From: an uncultured Collinsella sp.
GTDB lineage: Bacteria > Actinomycetota > Coriobacteriia > Coriobacteriales > Coriobacteriaceae
Assembly: GCA_934647195.1 (NCBI GenBank)
Contig: CAKUFD010000002.1
Span: forward strand, 186,001-250,000
Reading direction: 5' to 3'
DNA: 64,000 nucleotides
Shown here: positions 57,571 through 64,000 of the stretch, one piece after another
Layout: each line of letters opens with the position of its first letter
Position numbering within the stretch: the stretch's first letter is position 1
Notes under the pieces: model-generated
Database searches by the model: none
What the model was told of the DNA's origin: nothing
What the model saw: the letters and a program-made list of their open reading frames with translations, nothing else
Program-made: the position numbers and the translations under genes

Positions 57571-58260
57571 TTGGAAACAACCATGATTATCGCTATTGAC
57601 GGACCCGCTGGATCGGGCAAATCGACCATCGCCAACCTCATCGCCAAACGATTGCAGTTCGATAAGCTCGATACAGGGGCGATGTATCGTACCGTAGCGT
57701 TTATCTGCGCCTCTTCCGGAATCGACCTCGATGACGAGAAGGCGGTAACCACCTGTGCAAACGATCTGACCATCACATTCGATACCATCGACGGCGTCCA
57801 GCATGTTTTTGCCGACGGCCGCGATGTCTCCCGTGAGATCCGCACTCCAGAAACCGATCGCATCGTTTCCAAGGTCTCGGCGTACCCGGATGTTCGAAAG
57901 GCGCTTCTTCGCTGCCAACGGGATTTCGCTGCCACGCGCAACGTTGTCGCAGAAGGCCGTGATATTGGAACCGTTGTATTCCCGCAAGCAGAGGTCAAGG
58001 TATTTTTGACCGCCGACCCGCGTGAACGCGCTCGCCGCCGTGTGCTCCAGCGTCTTGGCGACACTCAGCTCAGTCAAGAAGAAATCGACGCACTTGTCGA
58101 AAAGACCCTTGCCGATATCGAGCGTCGTGACGACCTTGACTCCCATCGAGCAGTTGCCCCCTTGTGCGCCGCCGCCGACGCGTATCATATCGACTCTTCG
58201 TCCCAGAGCATCGAAGAGGTGTGCGATACAATTTGCGCTCTCGTCAAGCAGGTGAGCTAA
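57571..58260 (+). CDS. cmk: Cytidylate kinase
   Basis: CMP/dCMP kinase with P-loop DGPAGSGKSTIANLIA, LDTGAMYRTVAFI, the NMP-binding insert and AEGRDIGTVVFPQA. TTG 57571 is five bases after GAAAGG; ATG 57583 is an alternative. The product is 229 aa, normal size. Follows rluB, as is common. Confidence 0.95.
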   Translation: METTMIIAIDGPAGSGKSTIANLIAKRLQFDKLDTGAMYRTVAFICASSGIDLDDEKAVTTCANDLTITFDTIDGVQHVFADGRDVSREIRTPETDRIVSKVSAYPDVRKALLRCQRDFAATRNVVAEGRDIGTVVFPQAEVKVFLTADPRERARRRVLQRLGDTQLSQEEIDALVEKTLADIERRDDLDSHRAVAPLCAAADAYHIDSSSQSIEEVCDTICALVKQVS

Positions 58261-58261
58261 T

Positions 58262-58990
58262 ATGCATCACTTTACGTCAACGTATGAGGACTATTACAGC
58301 CATGGAATGCGCGAGTACCCTCTGGGACTCAGGGCGATGTACAGCATCGTTCTCGCCATTCTATTCGCCTTCTCAAAGATCATGTGGCGCTGGGACTTCG
58401 AAGATGCCGACAAGCTTTTCGACTCCAACAGCGAGCGCGGGACCGTGATCATCTGTAATCACACATCCATGGCGGAGGTTATCGCCATCGTTACCCATAT
58501 CTGGGCAAAGGGCCATCGAGTGCGTCCTATTTTTAAATCCGAGTTCAACAAAACGAAAATCGTCAAATGGGCCTTTTCGCGTGTTGGCGGCATTCCCGTT
58601 GCGCGCGGCACCGCAGACCTCAAGTCCCTCCGCTATGCTCAGCATGCCCTGCAACGTGGCGAAGACGTCTTGATCTTTCCCGAGGGAACGCGCATCCGCA
58701 CCGATGATCAACCCGTGGTGGTACACGGCGGCTTTGCAATCATCGCCAGCATGGGCAAGGCGACTATCTCCCCGATGGCCGTATGCGGATTCCGGGACTT
58801 GACCCCCAAAGGCTCAAAAATCACGAAACCGCTAAAGTGCTGGATGAAAGCGGGGGAGAGGTTGGGTTTCGATGACGCCCCCAAAGATCTCAAGCGAAAA
58901 GAGAAAAGCGCTTGGATTGAGAAGGAAGCGGTGGGCCGTATGTATGCGCTTCGAGACGAGCTCCAAGCCGAGCATCCCGGGAGGAAATAA
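58262..58990 (+). CDS. plsC: 1-acyl-glycerol-3-phosphate acyltransferase (PlsC family)
   Basis: This 242-aa membrane-associated acyltransferase has an N-terminal hydrophobic helix (residues 20-40), NHTSMAEV as the catalytic HX4D-type motif, here with Glu in place of Asp, and FPEGTRIRTD as the glycerol-phosphate motif. It makes phosphatidic acid for CdsA. The stop overlaps the ispH ATG by one base. Confidence 0.88.
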   Translation: MHHFTSTYEDYYSHGMREYPLGLRAMYSIVLAILFAFSKIMWRWDFEDADKLFDSNSERGTVIICNHTSMAEVIAIVTHIWAKGHRVRPIFKSEFNKTKIVKWAFSRVGGIPVARGTADLKSLRYAQHALQRGEDVLIFPEGTRIRTDDQPVVVHGGFAIIASMGKATISPMAVCGFRDLTPKGSKITKPLKCWMKAGERLGFDDAPKDLKRKEKSAWIEKEAVGRMYALRDELQAEHPGRK

Positions 58991-59838
58991 TGACTTCTCC
59001 TTCGATTCGGGTTGCACAACATGCAGGTGTCTGCTTTGGAGTGAAGCGCGCACTGGAAGAGGCCTCGAAGGTCCTTGCCGAGCAGCAAGGCTCCATTCAC
59101 ACCCTTGGCGAACTCATCCATAACCCACGCGTCGTTCGTGACTTGGAACAGCAGGGTGCACATGTTGCCTACTCAGTCGACGAAGTCAAAGACGGCACTT
59201 TGATCATTCGTGCGCATGGAGTTGCCCCCCAGGTCAAACAAGTCGCTGAATCCGCAGGATTACATGTCGTTGATGCCACGTGCCCCTTTGTAAAGCGCGT
59301 GCAGGACCATGCTCGGACCCTTTATAACGATGGCTACCAGGTCATCATCGTCGGTGAGGCCGGCCATCCCGAGGTCGAAGGAATTCTTGGCTGTACTGAC
59401 GGCAAGGCCTACATCGTCGGCTCCGCCCAAGAGGTTGAATCCCTTGATATCTCCTCGCGCGTAGGGGTTGTTGTGCAGACCACGCAGACCAGTAAAAATC
59501 TTCGCGAGGTTGTCGATTCCCTGCTCGTTCGCGCTCGCGAGGTTCGCGTCTTCGACACCATATGTAGCGCGACCAATGAACGACAGGAAGCGGCACGTGC
59601 CTTAGCCGCCACGTGCGACATCATGATCGTCATCGGAGGACGTAACTCGGGCAACACGCGACGCCTGGAACAGATTTGCCGCGACGCATGTCCTTGCACG
59701 TATCACATCGAAGACGCTCGGGAAATCAACCCTAAATGGCTGGCCTCCGCCGGTCACATAGGCATCACCGCAGGTGCTTCAACCCCGCAAGGGCAAATTG
59801 ACGATGTTTTATCAACCTTAAAGCAGATTACTTCTTAA
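58990..59838 (+). CDS. ispH: 4-hydroxy-3-methylbut-2-enyl diphosphate reductase
   Basis: The last enzyme of the non-mevalonate pathway, a [4Fe-4S] protein. The cluster Cys are in HAGVCFGVKRALE, VDATCPFVKRVQ and FDTICSATNERQ; TQTSKN, GGRNSGNT and GASTPQ match family blocks. 282 aa. Dxr and IspG are encoded upstream in the same window. Confidence 0.96.
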   Translation: MTSPSIRVAQHAGVCFGVKRALEEASKVLAEQQGSIHTLGELIHNPRVVRDLEQQGAHVAYSVDEVKDGTLIIRAHGVAPQVKQVAESAGLHVVDATCPFVKRVQDHARTLYNDGYQVIIVGEAGHPEVEGILGCTDGKAYIVGSAQEVESLDISSRVGVVVQTTQTSKNLREVVDSLLVRAREVRVFDTICSATNERQEAARALAATCDIMIVIGGRNSGNTRRLEQICRDACPCTYHIEDAREINPKWLASAGHIGITAGASTPQGQIDDVLSTLKQITS

Positions 59839-59839
59839 C

Positions 59840-61240
59840 ATGGATCAAACCATTACAGACTATGCCCATACGGTTGCAAACTACGGGCGCTCACGTGATC
59901 CGGAACCAGGGCAAGGCGCACTTGTGACAACGGTGCGTGAGGACTCCCCTGCCTACGACGTGGGAATTGAACCGGGCATGCGCGTCACTTCCGTCAATGG
60001 TAAGCCCCTCACCGATATGATCGTCTGGCTTTGGGAGGCGGATGATGAGACCGTTGCGCTTGAGGTCTTCGATCCAAGTGACGAAACCCTCACTCCCGTT
60101 GAGCTCGAGCGATTCCCTGGTGAGGACTGGGGCCTGCAGTTCGATGGGCCCATCTTTGATGAAATGCGCACATGCGTAAACGCCTGCGTCTTTTGCTTCA
60201 TGACCATGCTTCCCAAGGGCGGTCGCGATACCCTCTATATCCGTGACGATGACTATCGTCTGAGCTTCCTGCAGGGCAATTTTGTCACGCTCACCAACAT
60301 GAGCGATGAAGACGTGCGGAACGTCATCGAGCATGACATGAGCCCCATGAACGTATCCATACACGCCATCGATCCCGACGTGCGCCGCAAACTCATGGGT
60401 AAAAACGCCGGTCGCGGCATCGAGGTGCTCGAGGCGCTCATGGATGCAGGCATCGAGATTCATGCGCAAATCGTTTTGTGTCCCGGCCTCAACGATGGGG
60501 AAGAACTGGCGCGCACGCTTCGCTATTGCGAGGAGCATGAGCAGATTACGAGCCTGGGGATCGTTCCCCTTGGGTTTACCAAGCATCAGCATCGCTTTAC
60601 GACCTCGTACTCTGATGACCCAGCGTCTGCACGCAAAGTTATCGAGATGGTAAGGCCGTATCAGGATAGGGCTTACGAACGCTTTGGGCGCCATACCTTC
60701 CAGATGTCAGATGAGTTTTATCTAGATGCAAAGCTAGACCCACCCGCAGCCGACTTCTACGATGGATATCCGCAATACTACGATGGCATCGGCATGATAC
60801 GAAGCTATCTGGACGATACCGATCAGATACTCGCGTGCTGCCCCGAACGCCTTCATGCGATTCACAATGCTCTGGTCGACGCCAGCGTCACTGTAATGGT
60901 TGTTTCGGGAACGGCAGCTCGCGACGTGGTTTCCCAACTTGTCGAAGAAAGTCCCATAGGCGGCAAGGTCCTAGGAATCAAGAACCGTTATTTTGGAGGC
61001 AATGTCGATGTCACCGGCCTGATTTGCGCCGAAGACCTTCTTGAGCAAACTCCAGACAACCTTTCAAACGTTCTGTTCTTTATGCCTAGCGTCATGTTCA
61101 ACGCTGATGCCATGACGCTTGACGAGTATCATCAAGACCAGCTGACCCGCGAACTTGAATCGCGGGGGGCGCGGGTCTTCGTTGTCTCCACGATGCCGAA
61201 AGACCTGTTGCAAGCACTTGAAGAAGCACTCGACCTCTAA
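59840..61240 (+). CDS. DUF512 radical-SAM-like protein with PDZ-like N terminus
   Basis: This 466-aa protein has a PDZ-like N terminus (VTTVREDSPAYDVGIEPGMRVTSVNGKP) followed by a radical SAM-type Cys cluster region (CVNACVFCFMTMLPKG) and DDYRLSFLQGNFVTLTNM, then the DUF512 C-terminal domain. Its role is unknown, but the gene is placed before der in Clostridia and Coriobacteriia consistently. Confidence 0.88.
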   Translation: MDQTITDYAHTVANYGRSRDPEPGQGALVTTVREDSPAYDVGIEPGMRVTSVNGKPLTDMIVWLWEADDETVALEVFDPSDETLTPVELERFPGEDWGLQFDGPIFDEMRTCVNACVFCFMTMLPKGGRDTLYIRDDDYRLSFLQGNFVTLTNMSDEDVRNVIEHDMSPMNVSIHAIDPDVRRKLMGKNAGRGIEVLEALMDAGIEIHAQIVLCPGLNDGEELARTLRYCEEHEQITSLGIVPLGFTKHQHRFTTSYSDDPASARKVIEMVRPYQDRAYERFGRHTFQMSDEFYLDAKLDPPAADFYDGYPQYYDGIGMIRSYLDDTDQILACCPERLHAIHNALVDASVTVMVVSGTAARDVVSQLVEESPIGGKVLGIKNRYFGGNVDVTGLICAEDLLEQTPDNLSNVLFFMPSVMFNADAMTLDEYHQDQLTRELESRGARVFVVSTMPKDLLQALEEALDL

Positions 61241-61268
61241 TTCAGGTCCCGTATGCAAGGAGATACAC

Positions 61269-62612
61269 ATGAAGCCAATCGTTGCGGTCGTCGGTCGACC
61301 GAATGTCGGTAAATCCACTCTCGTCAACCGCATCGCCCAGACCTCCGATGCCATCGTCCACGAAAGCCGCGGCGTCACGCGCGATCGCTCTTATTACGAT
61401 GCTGATTGGTGCGGTCATGAGTTTACGCTTGTCGACACGGGCGGCATTGAACCCATGAAAAGCGACGACATTTTCTCCGCCTCCATTCGCGACCAGGCGC
61501 TTGCGGCAGCCGAAGAGGCCGACGTCATCTTGTTTGTCGTCGATGGATCCACCGGCGTCACCGAAGAGGACGAGAGCGTCGCACGCATGATCAAGCGTGC
61601 GAAAAAGCCCACGTTCTTGCTGGTCAATAAGCTTGACAACCCCGATCGCGAGCAGGAACGACTCTGGGAGTTCTACTCGCTGGGTGTAGGCGACCCCATT
61701 GCGGTTTCCGCTCTGCACGGTCATGGAACAGGCGATCTTCTGGATGACGTTGTCGCCCTGCTTCCCGACTCATATGAGGAAGAAGAAATCGATGACGGCA
61801 TCCTCTCTGTTGCCATCATCGGTAGACCCAATGCCGGCAAATCCTCATTGTTCAACAAGATTCTTGGCTCCGATCGCTCCATCGTGTCCAACGTTGCCGG
61901 CACTACGCGCGACGCTATCGACACCGTCATCGAACGCGGAGACAAGAAGTATCGCCTCGTAGACACTGCCGGCATTCGTAAGAAGAGCACCGTGTACGAG
62001 AACATCGAATATTACTCGATGGTCCGTGGCCTTCGTGCGATTGACCGCGCCGATGTCGCCCTGCTCGTTATCGACTCTTCCACCGGTATGACCGAACAGG
62101 ACCAAAAGGTCGCCAATCTCGCCATCGAGCGCGGCTGCGCCATCGTTGTCCTGCTCAACAAGTGGGACCTTCTGCCCGACGATCATGCGCGCGAGCAGAT
62201 GATGGAGACCGTAGAGCGGCGCATGGGTATGGCTAAATGGGCAAATTACCTGCGAATCTCCGCTCTTACCGGCCGCTCTGTCGAAAAGATCTGGGCACTC
62301 GTCGACTCTGCTGCACAAAATCGTGCAGCACGCATCTCGACCTCCAAGCTCAATCAGCTTTTGACTGATATGCGTGAGTTCGGGCACACCATTGTCGACG
62401 GCAAGCGTCGTCTGCGCATGCACTATGTAACTCAAACGGGCACTAACCCTCCCGCATTTACGTTCTTCGTCAATCATACCGACCTGATTAACGACAGCTA
62501 TCGCCGCTATATTGAAAACCGTATGCGCGCAACCTTTGATTTCAAGGGCACTCCCATTCGCTTGCGATTCCGCAAAAAGGATCAAAAAGAGATAGGGAAG
62601 GACGATAAGTAA
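61269..62612 (+). CDS. der: GTPase Der (EngA), ribosome assembly
   Basis: Two GTPase domains in tandem: GRPNVGKSTLVNRI with DTGGIEP and NKLD, then GRPNAGKSSLFNKI with DTAGIR and NKWD, plus a C-terminal KH-like domain. 447 aa. Der is essential for 50S maturation. ATG 61269 follows AAGGAG; upstream starts would run back into the previous gene. Confidence 0.97.
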   Translation: MKPIVAVVGRPNVGKSTLVNRIAQTSDAIVHESRGVTRDRSYYDADWCGHEFTLVDTGGIEPMKSDDIFSASIRDQALAAAEEADVILFVVDGSTGVTEEDESVARMIKRAKKPTFLLVNKLDNPDREQERLWEFYSLGVGDPIAVSALHGHGTGDLLDDVVALLPDSYEEEEIDDGILSVAIIGRPNAGKSSLFNKILGSDRSIVSNVAGTTRDAIDTVIERGDKKYRLVDTAGIRKKSTVYENIEYYSMVRGLRAIDRADVALLVIDSSTGMTEQDQKVANLAIERGCAIVVLLNKWDLLPDDHAREQMMETVERRMGMAKWANYLRISALTGRSVEKIWALVDSAAQNRAARISTSKLNQLLTDMREFGHTIVDGKRRLRMHYVTQTGTNPPAFTFFVNHTDLINDSYRRYIENRMRATFDFKGTPIRLRFRKKDQKEIGKDDK

Positions 62613-63313
62613 TGCAGAGCTTTTCCCTGGAGTCTTGCTTGCCGATCACCCTTGCCTGTGTCGTCGTATCCTTTCTTGTCTGCGGCATTCCCTTTGGATT
62701 GATTATCGGCAAGCTATCCGGCAACGGCGATATTCGAAATGCCGGATCGGGCAACATCGGCACCACAAACGCACTTCGCGTTGCAGGGCCTAAAGTTGCC
62801 GCGGCAACACTGCTTTTCGACGTACTCAAAGGTGTGCTCGGTGTCTGCATCTCCCGAGTCGTCATCGCAAATATGGCCTTTGAGGGCAACCTCGCCATGC
62901 TTGCTCCCGGAGCACCTGCCGACTGGGTGCTGGCTCTTATCGCTCTCACCTGCCTATGCGGCCATGTTTTTTCGCCATACCTTCATTTCCATGGCGGCAA
63001 AGGCATTGCCGTGGGAGTCGGTGTCCTTTTTGGCTGGTATTGGCCCCTCGCTCTTATTCACCTGGGCATTTTTATCGTTTTCGTAGCGATTACTAAATAT
63101 GTCTCCGTGGGTTCCATGGTGACTGCCGCCCTTGTTCCCGTAACGGTGAGCATCGCATTCCCTTATTCCTCGATTCCCTGTAAGCTATTGATGGCCGTCA
63201 TGGGTGTCATCGTTGTATGGGCCCATCGAAGCAATATCAAAAAACTACTGGCTGGAAAAGAATCAAAGCTTTCCTTCACGAAGCGCGTTTCGAAAATGGA
63301 TGATGCATCATGA
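62612..63313 (+). CDS. plsY: Acyl-phosphate:glycerol-3-phosphate acyltransferase
   Basis: A polytopic membrane enzyme making lysophosphatidic acid. GSGNIGTTNALRV and HFHGGKGIAVGVG are the family motifs; about six membrane segments. 233 aa, slightly long. Overlaps der by one base and gpsA by four. Confidence 0.94.
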   Translation: MQSFSLESCLPITLACVVVSFLVCGIPFGLIIGKLSGNGDIRNAGSGNIGTTNALRVAGPKVAAATLLFDVLKGVLGVCISRVVIANMAFEGNLAMLAPGAPADWVLALIALTCLCGHVFSPYLHFHGGKGIAVGVGVLFGWYWPLALIHLGIFIVFVAITKYVSVGSMVTAALVPVTVSIAFPYSSIPCKLLMAVMGVIVVWAHRSNIKKLLAGKESKLSFTKRVSKMDDAS

Positions 63314-64000
63314 AAATCACCCTGATCGGCTCCGGCTCCTGGGGAACCGCGATTGCTGGTCGAGCAGCGTCAAACGGCAACGACGTCATCATGTGGTCGC
63401 ATAGCGAAGCATGCGCCCAGGGTATCAATGAGCAGGGAATCAATCCTCGCTACCTCACTCAATATGAACTTCCCAAAACCGTAAGCGCAACTACGGATAT
63501 CGAAGAAGCGCTCGATGGCGCCGATGGCATTGTTTTCGCCGTGCCCTCCACCCACCTTCGCAGCATCGCAAATCAAGCAGCGCCTTATATCTCTGAAACC
63601 ACGCCGATCCTTTGCCTTACCAAGGGAATCGAGTCTGTAACTGGTCTCCTCATGAACGAAGTCATCGGCGACGAATGCGGACACCCGGAGCGCATTGCAG
63701 CTCTCTCGGGTCCCAACCACGCAGAAGAGGTATGCCAAGGCCAGCTCTCCGCCGCCGTTATTGCCGCCGAGGACAACGATGTCGCAAGCTTCTTCAAAGA
63801 GATCCTTTTGGCTCCAGAATTCCGAATCTATCTCTCCGGAGACGTCATCGGTGTCGAGATGTGCGGGGCGATCAAGAACATCATCGCCATTGTTTGCGGC
63901 ATAGCCTCGGGTGCCGGGTTCGGCGACAACACGCTTGCGCTCATCATGACGCGCGGCTTGGCAGAAATCAGCCGTCTCGTCCATGCCCGCGGCGGCGAGG
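63310..64000 (+). CDS. gpsA: Glycerol-3-phosphate dehydrogenase [NAD(P)+], N-terminal part (runs off the window)
   Basis: The open frame continues beyond base 64000, so the last part is missing. Seen are the dinucleotide fold GSGSWGTAIAGRAASNG, VPSTHLR, CLTKGIE, SGPNHAEEVCQGQLSA and CGAIKNIIAIVCGIASG. It supplies glycerol 3-phosphate to PlsY upstream. Start ATG 63310 overlaps plsY. Confidence 0.96.
   Translation, partial: MKITLIGSGSWGTAIAGRAASNGNDVIMWSHSEACAQGINEQGINPRYLTQYELPKTVSATTDIEEALDGADGIVFAVPSTHLRSIANQAAPYISETTPILCLTKGIESVTGLLMNEVIGDECGHPERIAALSGPNHAEEVCQGQLSAAVIAAEDNDVASFFKEILLAPEFRIYLSGDVIGVEMCGAIKNIIAIVCGIASGAGFGDNTLALIMTRGLAEISRLVHARGGE

Overview
The window is about 64 kb of a high-GC Gram-positive chromosome, most likely from Coriobacteriia (Collinsella-like). 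This is inferred from the gene order rpsB-tsf-pyrH-frr-uppS-cdsA-dxr-rseP-ispG-proS, from the scpA-scpB-rluB-cmk-plsC-ispH-DUF512-der-plsY-gpsA run, and from the style of the proteins. No 16S gene is present to confirm it.

Layout. (1) 1-16773, chromosome: the 3' end of rnhB, a YraN-family gene, comM-like, dprA, trmFO and a xer recombinase, then the ribosomal and envelope operon rpsB-tsf, pyrH-frr-uppS-cdsA-dxr-rseP-ispG, proS and a Bax-inhibitor-like membrane gene. (2) 16854-17051: tRNA-Ala(GGC) and a CAT-anticodon tRNA. (3) 17006-51651: an apparently complete siphovirus prophage of about 34.6 kb inserted into the 3' half of the CAT tRNA. The 63-bp att core is repeated exactly at both ends. 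(4) 51813-51887: tRNA-Val(CAC). (5) 52185-64000, chromosome: an ABC-F ATPase, a site-2 protease, scpAB, rluB, cmk, plsC, ispH, a DUF512 protein, der, plsY and the start of gpsA.

Prophage modules from left to right. The integrase, an unknown 195-aa protein and a CI-like repressor are on the minus strand, divergent from a Cro-like gene. An early block follows: excisionase-like, RusA, Bet/RecT, DUF1351, an mIHF-like protein, SSB and a replication protein with a probable embedded origin. Next come about fifteen small, often Cys-rich and translationally coupled genes, including a Lar-like anti-restriction candidate. A ParB-MTase gene is frameshifted at a G9 tract. The packaging and head genes are TerS, TerL, portal and a minor head protein fused to an ADP-ribosyltransferase. 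Then come scaffold, capsid, connectors, tail tube, a -1 frameshifted tail chaperone pair, tape measure, Dit/Tal-like and fibre proteins, then holin and a CHAP endolysin. The right end carries two orphan small genes and an HTH gene before the right att site.

The most novel signals are: a family of near-palindromic promoters overlapping TATAAT, at 30657, 30880, 49808 and 50203, that drive small orphan genes; the right-end small-gene plus HTH locus, which resembles anti-CRISPR/Aca loci in layout; the head protein-ART fusion; the G9-tract methyltransferase; a repressor whose S24 Ser/Lys dyad is replaced by Cys/Arg; and duplicated gene-junction sequences in the small-gene cassette. All calls come from reading the sequence; no database search was run.
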